Shown here: positions 19,933 to 28,245 of the stretch, in pieces
How the letters are laid out: the number at the start of each line of letters is the position of its first letter
Position numbering within the stretch: position 1 is the stretch's first letter
Source of the DNA: Desmonostoc muscorum LEGE 12446
Lineage (GTDB): Bacteria; Cyanobacteriota; Cyanobacteriia; Cyanobacteriales; Nostocaceae
NCBI RefSeq assembly: GCF_015207005.2
Contig: NZ_JADEXS020000001.1
Coordinates: 2,108,001-2,172,000 of the forward strand
DNA length: 64,000 nucleotides
Direction: 5' to 3'
Notes under the pieces: model-generated
The model's database searches: none
Told to the model about the DNA's origin: nothing
Seen by the model: the letters and a program-made list of their open reading frames with translations, nothing else
Translations under genes and position numbers: made by a program

Positions 19933-20634
19933 CTACCTTTCTACAGGAATATTCAATGCCTCTAGCTTTAATTCTTGAGCAGGATAATCAGTCAAAGCAA
20001 GTGATATTTTCTTGACATCATCAAGCAAAGCTGTGGGAATGCTCACTGTACCTGAAAATGCTGGCCCATTGACAGGCAATTCTGTTGGTAAACCTTCTGT
20101 ACTAGCGCTCAGGGTTCGTCCTTTATCATCGGTAACATCTAAAAAACTATACAAGAAGCGGACAGAATCCTTACCTTTGTTCTCCATTTTTACTTTCAAA
20201 AGCAAATCACCACCAGAGTAGCGGGCAGATTGCACAGACATGGTTACGCCTTCACTCTGGGCAACCACTGGAAAACCTGGCTGGGGTTTTTCCTCAACCA
20301 CTTCTTTTGGTTTTTCCTCTGGCTTCTGTTTGCTGGTATTGGTTTCTTCATCATCTTCCTCTAGCTTTTCGGATTTAGCAGCCTTGGTCTTACCCTCAAT
20401 TCGCGCCTTGACAATTTTCAGGATCTCTTGCTCTTTTAATAGCACTACCCCTCCCTGTTGGGAGTTATTTGCTTTACTGCTGGCAAATTTAGTTGTGGGA
20501 CGCCCATCTGGTGTACTCACGCCTTTGAGGGCTGAACTTCCCAGTTCAAACCCCAAAAACGCGCTCACAGAACCTGCTCCCATCATCAGGATTAACAAAA
20601 TCAAAGTAAGAAGTACAGTAGAATTTATTTTCAT
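19933..20634 (-). CDS. Membrane-anchored protein of unknown function
   Basis: 233 residues. A hydrophobic N-terminal helix (residues about 5-25, VLLTLILLILMMGAGSV) serves as signal anchor. A charged, low-complexity linker rich in Lys, Glu and Pro spans about 75-125. The C-terminal 110 residues look like an Ig-like beta sandwich (VTMSVQSARYSGGDLLLKVK), similar in feel to extracellular DUF4352-type domains. The likely place is the periplasmic side of the membrane. The ATG at 20634 is preferred over an upstream TTG. Confidence 0.6.
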   Translation of the reverse strand: MKINSTVLLTLILLILMMGAGSVSAFLGFELGSSALKGVSTPDGRPTTKFASSKANNSQQGGVVLLKEQEILKIVKARIEGKTKAAKSEKLEEDDEETNTSKQKPEEKPKEVVEEKPQPGFPVVAQSEGVTMSVQSARYSGGDLLLKVKMENKGKDSVRFLYSFLDVTDDKGRTLSASTEGLPTELPVNGPAFSGTVSIPTALLDDVKKISLALTDYPAQELKLEALNIPVER

Positions 20635-20930
20635 CGCTGACAAGCTAATGCATAAGAATGCTGGTTTTTTAAGAAGAATGAAGCTTGACGCCGCAATCCT
20701 TAAAGGAACTTAATCAATATTAGTTTGCACTATTTCATGATTAGATTATGTAGTATAAAAATCTGGTTAACTATTGTCGAGTATTCACAAGCATTAAATT
20801 TGTGCTAAAATCAGACAGCTTGCTAAAATTAAGTACGTAAGCCACTGTACCTCACTATAAAATTAGCAAATAAAATTAAGTTAAGGGTTTAAGTAATTTA
20901 CTCACGCAAACCCTAAGTCCAACAAAATAA

Positions 20931-21003
20931 GCGCCTTTGGCCGATTGGGGAGGCAACGAACTCATAATTCGTCTTCAGGCTGGTTCGATTCCAGCAGGGC
21001 GCA
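20931..21003 (+). tRNA. tRNA-Met (CAU anticodon)
   Basis: A full cloverleaf can be drawn: acceptor GCGCCTT/AGGGCGC with one G-U pair, D-stem GCC/GGC, anticodon stem ACGAA/TTCGT with loop CTCATAA, and T-arm GCTGG-TTCGATT-CCAGC with discriminator A. CCA is not encoded. The loop and the G1-C72 pair fit an elongator tRNA-Met better than the initiator, which has a C1 mismatch. A lysidine-modified tRNA-Ile(CAU) is the alternative. The D-stem has only 3 bp. Confidence 0.88.
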
Positions 21004-21009
21004 CTAACA

Positions 21010-21116
21010 TTAGGGACTTCCAATGAAAAAAATGTCCCATCGTAGAGGCGCACAGCTGTGCGCCCCTACAAATGTACAAATAATTTGGGATAATTTATTT
21101 TTTGGAAGCCCCTTAT
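21010..21116. mobile_element. MITE-like element, copy A
   Basis: Ends TTAGGGACTTCCA and TGGAAGCCCCTTA form 13-bp near-perfect terminal inverted repeats around a 107-bp A/T-rich body with a central GCACAGCTGTGC dyad. A second copy in the opposite orientation lies at 41892-42019. There is no coding capacity. It begins 6 bp after the tRNA-Met gene. Confidence 0.7.
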
Positions 21117-21149
21117 CAAAAAATAGAGGGGAATGGAAAAGAGGACACG

Positions 21150-21240
21150 GGGACGCGGGGACGCTCTTACGCGGAGATAGCATTTGATTGTTTCCTTGCT
21201 CCCTCATCTCCCTCATCCCCCTCATCTCCCTCATCCCCAC
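21150..21240. repeat. GGGGACGC / CTCATCTCC minisatellite
   Basis: Short GGGGACGC units and then CCCTCATCTC units, ending 3 bp before the stop of the next minus-strand gene. Confidence 0.6.
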
Positions 21241-21242
21241 TC

Positions 21243-21677
21243 TTACCGGGGTGGTAAAGTTTCAAACCTGAATTCAGTTCCGACTCTGAGCTTGTTGGCA
21301 TTCAAGCGAGGAGACATCATTAGCGATGTGTCATAAGGATTTGGTAAATCAGGTGTGCGAATATAGGGATCGTTGCCTGCTTGCTGAGTCAGGGCATCGT
21401 GATATAAAGTATTAACCAACTCAGCATCACGAGCTATTTCATTTTCTGGGAAAGAACCACCAAAACCGGAACCAGCGCCGAAAAATGAGTCTAGTTGGCG
21501 CTTGAGGCTGCCATTTTCGTAGAAATTGCGATCGTGTCGAAAAAATGCCCGTTCAAATACATCACTTGTAGTTTCACTTTTAGGCGTTTGTGTTTGGGCG
21601 GCTACTACAGAGGGAAAAGCAATACTAGCAGCAAGCAGGATTAATAAACCACCAAAGGTTTTTAATTTTATACCCAC
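21243..21677 (-). CDS. Small secreted protein of unknown function
   Basis: 144 residues. An N-terminal signal peptide (LLILLAASIAFPSVVAA) has a likely cleavage site after AAA/AQA near residue 27. The mature part is polar with no Cys and no recognised domain; ERAFFRHDRNFYENGS and DAELVNTLYHDAL look like conserved blocks. The GTG start at 21677 has a GAGGAG ribosome-binding site about 9 nt upstream. It is divergent from pyrE with about 100 bp between them. Confidence 0.65.
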   Translation of the reverse strand: MGIKLKTFGGLLILLAASIAFPSVVAAQTQTPKSETTSDVFERAFFRHDRNFYENGSLKRQLDSFFGAGSGFGGSFPENEIARDAELVNTLYHDALTQQAGNDPYIRTPDLPNPYDTSLMMSPRLNANKLRVGTEFRFETLPPR

Positions 21678-21778
21678 GTTCCTTACTCCTCAACTTTTTG
21701 GCGAATCTTAATTTATGCTTAATTTGAGAACTCTGATAAGTTCAACCTTTGGTGTAGCACAACTTTTAATGTTTTGTA

Positions 21779-22402
21779 ATGACGTATCCTACTGAAACTC
21801 TTACCCCTTCAAATATTTGGGCAACCACACCTGATTTGACTAACTTACGCCACAACCTATTAGATTTATTTGCTCAACTGGCTTATCAAGAGGGTGATTT
21901 CGTTCTCGCCTCTGGGCTACGTAGTTCTTATTACGTGAATAAGATGCAGGTAACACTCCACCCCCAAGGAGCTTTGGCGGTTGGACGGTTGCTGTTTCCT
22001 TTACTACCTGTAGATACTCAGGCTGTAGCAGGTTTAACAATGGGAGCTGATCCACTTGTCACAGCAGTGAGTGTGGTTTCTGTTTATGAAAATCGACCGA
22101 TACCAGCGCTGATTATTCGCAAGAAAGCCAAGGGTTATGGGACAAAAGCTTATATAGAAGGCCCGAATTTACCAGAAGGTGCAAAAATTGTAGTTTTGGA
22201 AGATGTTGTCACAACTGGGCAATCTGCTCTAAAAGCAGTTGAGCGTCTTCAAGGAGCAGGTTATACCGTTAGTCAAATAATTACACTGATAGACAGGCAT
22301 CAAGGGGGAGCAGAGTTGTACCAGTCAGCGGGGTTGAAGTTTGAAGCGTTATTTTCGATTGAGGAAATTCAGGAACGCTTCCGACAACTGGCCAATTCAT
22401 AA
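21779..22402 (+). CDS. pyrE: Orotate phosphoribosyltransferase
   Basis: Converts orotate and PRPP to OMP in pyrimidine synthesis. 207 residues, the standard length. The PRPP-binding motif VVLEDVVTTGQSALKAVERL is near residue 140, the flexible-loop segment IRKKAKGYGTKAYIEG precedes it, and FVLASGLRSSYYVNKMQ near 41 is the orotate-side region. The ATG at 21779 is the only early candidate. Confidence 0.95.
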   Translation: MTYPTETLTPSNIWATTPDLTNLRHNLLDLFAQLAYQEGDFVLASGLRSSYYVNKMQVTLHPQGALAVGRLLFPLLPVDTQAVAGLTMGADPLVTAVSVVSVYENRPIPALIIRKKAKGYGTKAYIEGPNLPEGAKIVVLEDVVTTGQSALKAVERLQGAGYTVSQIITLIDRHQGGAELYQSAGLKFEALFSIEEIQERFRQLANS

Positions 22403-22554
22403 ACAATAGGATTTATACTAATTCGTAATTACAAATTACGAATTGGTAGCAGTTCTGAATAGAACGACAGAATAAAGTAAAGCTGAGGATAGAGGTAATT
22501 CAAAGCTTTACTAAACCATGCGATCGCACAGCAGAATTATTCCTACTGTTGATG

Positions 22555-22782
22555 TTATGTGACCGAGATCGCCACAATTTGCTGCCCGCTCAAATCATCA
22601 TTTTTCAATAAATTACTAGAAACCTCATTTACAACCTGTGTACTAATAATTATTCCTTCAGCTTCCGTGATAGTAATAGCAATATTACGCTTTCTTTCTC
22701 TTTCTACAATTTCTATTTTTTGGTCGTCAAACAAACGATAAAACCAAACATTCGTATCAATGAATGATGCACCAGATATCAT
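22555..22782 (-). pseudogene. Truncated PIN-domain toxin (VapC-like)
   Basis: 75 residues beginning with the PIN signature SFIDTNVWFYRLFD (first catalytic Asp) and the central ISTQVVNEVSSNLL helix with its conserved Glu. PIN toxins are about 130-140 residues; the C-terminal half with the remaining acidic residues is absent, because a TAA stops the frame after AISVT and no other frame continues it. Its start overlaps the TA boundary of the upstream antitoxin relic, as in an intact toxin-antitoxin operon. Probably inactive. Confidence 0.7.
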
Positions 22783-22784
22783 AA

Positions 22785-23000
22785 TTATCGATTGTAAATT
22801 TCCTCACGGCTGATAAATCCATCCACTAGCACAGGATTCTCTGTCAATTCATCAATTATGTCTCTTTTTCGAGACGATTTTTTCTTCACTAAAACAATTA
22901 CCTTAATATCATCTCCTTCACCGAGTTATTGTTTGTACTGATCGGGAATTTGAATTGAACTATTTTTAATTTTTGCTTGAAATTCGACTGCATTCAGCAT
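22785..23000 (-). pseudogene. Antitoxin relic with an in-frame stop
   Basis: A 71-codon frame starting MLNAVEFQAKIKNSSIQIPD has a TAA at codon 25 (22926-22928), where a CAA-like codon would restore a continuous antitoxin-sized protein. The remainder (LGEGDDIKVIVLVKKKSS to EEIYNR) reads on to a stop 2 bp before the PIN start. The N-terminal pattern resembles AbrB/Phd-like DNA-binding antitoxins. A single point mutation appears to have killed it. Confidence 0.65.
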
Positions 23001-23528
23001 ATTTAAGGACTCTTATATGGACAATATAAATCAATTATAACCTCATGTTTTCATCACTCGTCTCTTTCCAATGCTTGGATGAATTCAAATTTAAAATTAT
23101 TCGGCACACCACCGATATCTGCCATGAGTTTTTGATGCTCTGCTAACATATAAGTAGGTCGGCGTAAATAATTATTGTTGGGATAAGGCAGAGAGCAGGG
23201 GGAAAAGTTTGAGCCTTGTTTACTTTTATTCACACAGTTTGATTTTATTGTGCCGACTTACCTAGCAAACACCAAACCCATATAGCAATCCGATAGCGAA
23301 GCGGTAGCGAGTCATCGAGCGTCTTTGATTTGGAGAATCACTCGTAAAGGTAAGGGACTGGGGACTGGGCACTGGGGACTGGGAAGAAGGAATAAAGGTG
23401 TACCTAGCTTCCTAAAAATCAAATATGAGTCCTATATGTTCAAAGCCAAATTAGCTACTAAAGGACATTAATTTGTCAACATGGAGAAATAATTTGACAA
23501 TCGGCAAATAGACATATTGTAGATTTAA
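23001..23528. other. 528-bp region without an intact gene
   Basis: It holds a possible 3' gene fragment on the minus strand (23054 to about 23182, ending FIQALERDE), a short GGGGACT tandem at 23353-23384, and otherwise A/T-rich sequence. No operon or RNA is recognised. Confidence 0.35.
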
Positions 23529-23600
23529 AGCCAGCAGTCGGATTTGAACCGACGACCTTCCGATTACAAGTCGGATGCACTACCACTGTGCTATGCTGGC
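23529..23600 (-). tRNA. tRNA-Thr (UGU anticodon)
   Basis: On the minus strand: acceptor GCCAGCA/TGCTGGC, D-arm GCAC-AGTGGTA-GTGC, anticodon arm TCCGA-CTTGTAA-TCGGA (anticodon TGT), T-arm GTCGG-TTCAAAT-CCGAC, discriminator T. All stems pair perfectly and CCA is not encoded. Confidence 0.95.
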
Positions 23601-24041
23601 AAGTTTGGCGTAGGCGTAGCCCACCGTAGGTATCGCTCTCGATTAGCAACCACAATTTCTAATTGTACCATAATAAAACTATTTGTCCAGAGGCGATCGC
23701 TAAAAAATATCTGTCTGGAAAATGGGGAGTGGGGGAGGAAGCCTTTTTGATGTTTTGTTGTGGGACTTTACCCTAAATTTATCTGGAAAATCTGATATAT
23801 ATTTTGGCAATATCGCGGTTTTTTCAAGTATATATGCTTGAATGGGCGTTGCAAATGCAACAATCCAAAAAATCAGTGATTGTAATGACTAATAAAGTTG
23901 GTAAATTAATATTCATAGCAAAAGCTAACTCAAATCCTGGGCTGGACGCCAAAATATCTGGTACATTTTGAAAATTGTACTTTTTTGACACGGCTGGGTA
24001 AAGAAACAGAACTATATAATTGTTCTTTACACATCACAAGC
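23601..24041. other. 441-bp region between tRNA-Thr and argF
   Basis: Begins with a GGCGTAGGCGTAGCCCACCG-type dispersed repeat. The rest is A/T-rich and should contain the argF promoter. No gene or clear operator seen. Confidence 0.35.
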
Positions 24042-24962
24042 ATGACAGCGTTGAACGGACGAGATTTATTAAGTTTGGCGGACATCAGTCCAACGGAACT
24101 TCAAGAACTTCTGCAATTGGCAACTCAACTTAAAACCAAACAGCTGAAGTTGCAGTGTAATAAAGTCTTAGGGTTGTTGTTCTCTAAAGCCTCAACTCGC
24201 ACGCGGGTAAGTTTTACTGTGGCGATGTATCAACTTGGTGGGCAGGTAATCGATCTTAACCCCAATGTCACTCAAGTTAGTCGCGGGGAACCTTTACAAG
24301 ATACGGCGCGAGTCTTAGATAGATATCTGGATATTTTGGCAATTCGCACTTTTGCACAGCAGGATTTGGAAACTTTTGCTAACTATGCGAAAATTCCGGT
24401 GATTAATGCGCTTACTGATGCAGAACATCCCTGTCAGATATTAGCTGATTTATTGACGATTCAAGAAGCTTTTGGCACCCTTGCTGGGTTAACTTTAACC
24501 TACGTGGGTGATGGAAATAATGTAGCTAATTCTCTGATGTTGGGCTGTGCTTTGGTGGGAATGAATGTCAGAATTGCCACTCCTACAGGATTTGAGCCAG
24601 ATTCTAAAATTGTAGAACAAGCAAGAGCGATCGCTAATAACAAAACTGAAGTCCTACTCACTGATGATCCAGAATTAGCCGCCAAAGGATCTGCTGTACT
24701 TTATACTGATGTTTGGGCAAGTATGGGACAAGAAGCAGAAGCAGATAACCGTCTGCCTATTTTCCAACCTTACCAAATTTCCGAGCAGTTATTAAGCCTT
24801 GCTGACCCGGAGGCAATTGTTTTACACTGCTTACCAGCCCATCGTGGTGAAGAAATTACTGAGGCAGTTATTGAAGGTTCTCAATCACGAGTTTGGGAAG
24901 AGGCAGAAAATCGCCTCCACGCCCAAAAGGCTTTGCTTGCTAGTATCTTAGGGGCAGAATGA
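24042..24962 (+). CDS. argF: Ornithine carbamoyltransferase
   Basis: Carbamoyl phosphate plus ornithine gives citrulline (arginine synthesis). 306 residues from the ATG at 24042, the usual length. The carbamoyl-phosphate motif STRTRVSF is near residue 48, HPCQILADLLT near 133, VGDGNNVANSLM near 156, and the ornithine/catalytic motif HCLPAHRGEEI near 263. The frame is open 19 codons further upstream, but family length and the conserved LNGRDLLSLADIS start favour 24042. Confidence 0.95.
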   Translation: MTALNGRDLLSLADISPTELQELLQLATQLKTKQLKLQCNKVLGLLFSKASTRTRVSFTVAMYQLGGQVIDLNPNVTQVSRGEPLQDTARVLDRYLDILAIRTFAQQDLETFANYAKIPVINALTDAEHPCQILADLLTIQEAFGTLAGLTLTYVGDGNNVANSLMLGCALVGMNVRIATPTGFEPDSKIVEQARAIANNKTEVLLTDDPELAAKGSAVLYTDVWASMGQEAEADNRLPIFQPYQISEQLLSLADPEAIVLHCLPAHRGEEITEAVIEGSQSRVWEEAENRLHAQKALLASILGAE

Positions 24963-24970
24963 AGGAAATA

Positions 24971-25035
24971 GAGACGCGATTCATCGCGTCTGTACAAGAG
25001 TTAGGAGACGCGATTCATCGCGTCTGTACAAGAGT
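24971..25035 (+). repeat. Two tandem hairpin units after argF
   Basis: Two identical 31-bp units (24971-25001 and 25005-25035), each containing the dyad AGACGCGAT-TC-ATCGCGTCT followed by GTACAAGAGT. The paired 9-bp stems start 8 bp after the argF stop and could stop transcription or protect the mRNA end. Confidence 0.8.
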
Positions 25036-25172
25036 CAGAATAGCGATGTGCGGCTGACTCTTGACGACTTATAAGTAAAAAAATCAAGAATAAATAGGCA
25101 AAAGAAAATAAAATATTCTTACTTTTGCCTTTGATATTTTTACTTTTCTATTGCTTATGGGGAGTTTTTTGT

Positions 25173-25186
25173 AGTACTAATGTTCT
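25173..25186 (+). promoter_or_regulatory. LexA box controlling lexA
   Basis: AGTACTAATGTTCT matches the published cyanobacterial LexA box RGTACNNNDGTWCB at every position. A perfect TATAAT lies just downstream (25196-25201) and the lexA ATG at 25218, so the box overlaps the core promoter as expected for autorepression. It also shows that translation does not begin at the in-frame start further upstream. Confidence 0.85.
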
Positions 25187-25217
25187 AGAGACATTTATAA
25201 TTACTTCCCACAAATTT

Positions 25218-25823
25218 ATGGAACGTCTAACGGAAGCTCAACAAGAACTTTACGAATGGTTGGCAGAATACATTAGAACGCATCAGCATTCGCCTTCAAT
25301 TCGGCAAATGATGCAAGCGATGAACTTGAAGTCACCGGCACCAATTCAAAGTCGTTTAGAACATTTACGTACTAAAGGATATATAGAATGGACTGAAGGC
25401 CAAGCAAGAACGATTCGGATTTTGCGTGCTGTTAAACAAGGTGTACCAATTTTGGGCACGATCGCTGCTGGTGGTTTAATAGAACCATTTACTGATGCTG
25501 TAGATCATTTAGACTTTTCTAATTTGGAGTTACCTCCCCAAACCTACGCTTTGCGGGTAGCTGGCGATAGCATGATTGAAGATTTAATTGCTGATGGTGA
25601 TGTGGTATTCTTGCGTCCAGTACCAGAACCAAATCAGTTGAAAAATGGTACTATCGTCGCCGCGAGAGTCGATGGATTCGGTACCACATTAAAACGTTTT
25701 TATCGTCAAGGCGATCGCGTTACTCTCAAACCAGCAAATTCTAAGTACAATCCCATTGAAGTCAGCGCGATGCAAGTGCAGGTGCAGGGTTCCCTCATTG
25801 GTGTTTGGCGGGGTTACAACTGA
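25218..25823 (+). CDS. lexA: LexA repressor / S24 autopeptidase
   Basis: 201 residues. The N-terminal winged helix-turn-helix spans about 1-65 (ERLTEAQQELYEWLAEYI, HSPSIRQMMQAM). The scissile Ala84-Gly85 bond sits in TIAAGGLIEPF, and the catalytic dyad is Ser118 (VAGDSMIED) and Lys159 (GTTLKRFY). All self-cleavage parts are present, so it should be RecA-responsive, although in some cyanobacteria LexA mainly regulates carbon and redox genes. The start was placed at 25218 because the LexA box and -10 element lie directly upstream. It precedes the Dnd island. Confidence 0.93.
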   Translation: MERLTEAQQELYEWLAEYIRTHQHSPSIRQMMQAMNLKSPAPIQSRLEHLRTKGYIEWTEGQARTIRILRAVKQGVPILGTIAAGGLIEPFTDAVDHLDFSNLELPPQTYALRVAGDSMIEDLIADGDVVFLRPVPEPNQLKNGTIVAARVDGFGTTLKRFYRQGDRVTLKPANSKYNPIEVSAMQVQVQGSLIGVWRGYN

Positions 25824-25825
25824 AT

Positions 25826-25915
25826 TGGGGAATGGGGAGTGGGGAGTGGGGGAGATGAGGGAGATGAGGGAGAATAATAACTCCTAACTCCTCACTCAGC
25901 ACTCAGCACTCCCAA
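25826..25915. repeat. GGGGAGT / CTCCTAACTC minisatellite between lexA and the helicase gene
   Basis: GGGGAGTG and GAGATGAGG units are answered by CTCCTAACTCCTCAC and CACTCAG units, forming a G-rich/C-rich inverted pair. Confidence 0.65.
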
Positions 25916-25950
25916 TAATTAAGGTTCATCACCACGTTTGTGCTTAACAT

Positions 25951-27426
25951 ATGTACCTGACGGCAAATCCAGTGCGGCAACTGCCCACTTTCCGATTAAA
26001 ATTACCAGTTGCTAGGGAAAGTAAGGGCAGTTATCAAACTTCGCAACCATTACCAGGATGTCCAACAAGGCCTCCATCTTTGCAATTGCGGCAATATCAG
26101 CAAGAAGCGATCGCCAGCTGGTTTGCTAATAATGGTAGAGGGACGCTCAAAATGGCTACTGGTAGTGGTAAAACTATTACGGCTTTAGCGATCGCTTGTG
26201 AATTATATCAGCAGATTAATTTACAAGTTCTGTTGGTGGTGTGTCCCTACCGTCATCTTGTCACCCAATGGGCGCGAGAATGTGAAAAATTTAATTTGCA
26301 ACCGATTTTAGCCTTTGAAAATTTACGCACTTGGCAAAGTCAACTTTCTGGGCAAATTTATAATCTGCGTTCTGGTTCTCAACGGTTTATCACGGTGATC
26401 ACTACGAACTCCACTTTAATTGGAGATGGCTTTCAATCTCAACTCAAATATTTTCCTGCCAAAACTTTAATTATTGGGGATGAAGCGCATAATTTAGGCG
26501 CACCCAAGTTAGAAGAAAGTTTACCGCGTCGCGTTGGGTTGAGATTAGCTTTATCTGCCACACCGGAGAGGTATTTTGATGATTTTGGTACGCAATCTTT
26601 ATTCGATTATTTTGGCCCAGTTCTTCAACCGGAGTTCACTTTGAGGGATGCGATCGCTCAAGGTGCTTTGGTACATTATCTGTATTATCCTGTGTTGGTG
26701 GAGTTAACAGAAGCAGAAAGTATTGCTTATTTAAAGTTAACTAAAAGAATTGGGCGATCGCTTTTATATCGAGAACGAGAAAATGGCGGAGATTTTGAAG
26801 ATAATGAAGATTTAAAGCCGTTGTTGATGCAAAGGGCAAGGTTAATTGGTGCAGCAGAAAATAAATTAAATGCTTTGCGGGATTTAATGGCAACTCGCCG
26901 CGAAACTACTCACACACTTTTTTATTGTAGCGATGGTTCACAAGACGCGGGACAACGTTCATCGCTACGCCAACTCAAAGCTGTTGCCAAAATTCTCGGA
27001 GTGGATTTGGGATATAAGGTAAGCACCTATACGGCTCAAACTTCTTTAGAGGAAAGAGAAATATTACGTTGTCAATTTGAAAGTGGTGAATTGCAAGGTT
27101 TAGTGGCGATTCGTTGTTTAGATGAAGGCGTCGATATTCCGGCAATTCAAACTGCGGTGATTTTATCAAGTTCTGGTAATCCTCGTCAGTTTATCCAGCG
27201 ACGGGGGCGAGTTTTACGCCCTCATCCAGCTAAAGAACGCGCAACTATATTTGACATGATTGTTTTGCCGCCAGATTTAGATCGAGAAACTATAGAAGTT
27301 GAGCGGAATCTGTTAAAAAAGGAGTTACGTCGCTTTGTCGAGTTTGCTGATTTGGCTGATAACGCGGGCGTTGCCAGAATGAAATTACTGGACTTACAAA
27401 AGCGATATGGTTTATTAGATATTTGA
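25951..27426 (+). CDS. DEAH-box superfamily 2 helicase, DNA phosphorothioation restriction type
   Basis: 491 residues. Q-like motif LRQYQQEAIASWF at about 48, Walker A MATGSGKTITALA near 70, DEAH box IIGDEAHNLGA near 175, motif III LALSATPER near 199, and motif VI QFIQRRGRVLRP near 415. The overall layout fits the short SF2 proteins annotated as the Dnd-system restriction enzyme, which act on unmodified DNA next to dnd genes. No separate nuclease domain is visible, so any cleavage would need a partner such as the Uma2 proteins or the SMC ATPase downstream. It follows lexA and is separated from the rest of the island by repeats. Confidence 0.75.
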   Translation: MYLTANPVRQLPTFRLKLPVARESKGSYQTSQPLPGCPTRPPSLQLRQYQQEAIASWFANNGRGTLKMATGSGKTITALAIACELYQQINLQVLLVVCPYRHLVTQWARECEKFNLQPILAFENLRTWQSQLSGQIYNLRSGSQRFITVITTNSTLIGDGFQSQLKYFPAKTLIIGDEAHNLGAPKLEESLPRRVGLRLALSATPERYFDDFGTQSLFDYFGPVLQPEFTLRDAIAQGALVHYLYYPVLVELTEAESIAYLKLTKRIGRSLLYRERENGGDFEDNEDLKPLLMQRARLIGAAENKLNALRDLMATRRETTHTLFYCSDGSQDAGQRSSLRQLKAVAKILGVDLGYKVSTYTAQTSLEEREILRCQFESGELQGLVAIRCLDEGVDIPAIQTAVILSSSGNPRQFIQRRGRVLRPHPAKERATIFDMIVLPPDLDRETIEVERNLLKKELRRFVEFADLADNAGVARMKLLDLQKRYGLLDI

Positions 27427-27523
27427 TGATGAATCAGATAGGATTTGTATTTTTTTGTAAAAATTTTTCGAGTTTGGTAGAAAGAAGCACCAAGCATGAA
27501 ATAATAAAATTATGGATTTGATC

Positions 27524-27570
27524 ATAATGGGATGTAAGTCAAATTTTTAAGCCGACTTACATCCCATTAT
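27524..27570. repeat. 17-bp perfect inverted repeat downstream of the helicase gene
   Basis: ATAATGGGATGTAAGTC and its exact complement flank a 13-nt loop. It lies about 100 bp after the helicase stop codon. It could be a terminator or a fold-back mobile-element remnant; no T run follows closely. Confidence 0.6.
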
Positions 27571-27690
27571 AATATGGTTTAACTAAAACTAATAATATCA
27601 GAAAACCTTGAGATAATAAAGCGTTTTTTGAAAAAAAATTCAGATTTAAAAACACAGCGTATTTCCCAGAAAGTGAAGTACACAATCTGA

Positions 27691-27862
27691 GAGGATGTTT
27701 GAAAAGTCATGATTGATCTGTCAAATATTTTTACCCCACCCTAACCCTCCCCTTGGAAAGGGGAGGGAACCGGATTTTCTTATTTCCCCCCAATATATCG
27801 GGGGGATTAAGGGAGGTAATAATTCGATTAAAATCACAGCCAAGCACTTTTCAAACACCCTC
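27691..27862. mobile_element. MITE-like element with GAGGRTGTTTGAAAAGT termini
   Basis: 172 bp bounded by GAGGATGTTTGAAAAGT on the left and the complement of GAGGGTGTTTGAAAAGT on the right (16 of 17 bp). The interior has a CCCTCCCCTT/AAGGGGAGGG hairpin and no coding capacity. No clear target duplication is visible. Confidence 0.65.
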
Positions 27863-27880
27863 TAAGTGTTAAACCTGAGC

Positions 27881-27963
27881 ATCAAGCCTATTTTACTTCT
27901 GTTCCCGCAGCCGGGCATAGCCCATTCTGACTTCTGACTCCCGAATTCTGACTTCTGAATTCT
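27881..27963 (+). repeat. Dispersed TTTTACTTCTGTT...CTTCTGAATTCT repeat, copy 1
   Basis: Shares TTTTACTTCTGTT, a GGGC(A/G)TAGCCCATTCTGACT core and a run of TGAATTC-type units with copies at 57981-58055 and, inverted, at 61881-61964. The gap 27427-28071 holds this repeat, the MITE and the inverted repeat upstream of it, and no gene. Confidence 0.7.
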
Positions 27964-28071
27964 ACTCTCATAGTTTCTCGAAATTTAAAGATAAGGCTAA
28001 CAGTGGCTTTACCGAGGCGATTCCAGCACTAGAGAAAGTTAAAATATAAAAAATATCTTTAAAAATTCCAG

Positions 28072-28245
28072 ATGTCACAAGAGGCGAATATCGACGATGT
28101 GCAGGAGCCAATTACCAGCGCCCCACCGGAAGTACGGCAAATTATTGAGCGGGTGTGGAAAGAGGAAAAAGGTAGGCTAGATAAGAAAAGTAATGGCCCG
28201 ATTAATGAGGAGATTTTGAAAATTATTAAGGAAGAGGTGCGATGA
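28072..28245 (+). CDS. 57-residue protein coupled to the DndD-like ATPase
   Basis: A small acidic/basic helical protein (MSQEANIDDVQEPITSAPPE ... EEILKIIKEEVR). Its TGA overlaps the ATG of the next gene (ATGA), a typical sign of translational coupling. The middle (EVRQIIERVWKEEKGRLDKK) looks like an amphipathic helix. I do not recognise a family. The tight coupling suggests a stoichiometric partner or regulator of the ATPase, comparable to the small helper subunits of other SMC-like defence complexes. Confidence 0.65.
   Translation: MSQEANIDDVQEPITSAPPEVRQIIERVWKEEKGRLDKKSNGPINEEILKIIKEEVR

Noticed and set aside
20931..21116. tRNA-Met with the adjacent MITE as an integrative-element attachment site
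   Set aside because: No duplicated tRNA 3' end, integrase or island follows; the adjacent element is a small MITE.
23054..23182. Minus-strand frame ending NNFKFEFIQALERDE
   Set aside because: It could be the tail of a lost gene, but it is only about 32 codons from its first ATG, runs upstream into a repeat and matches nothing I recognise.
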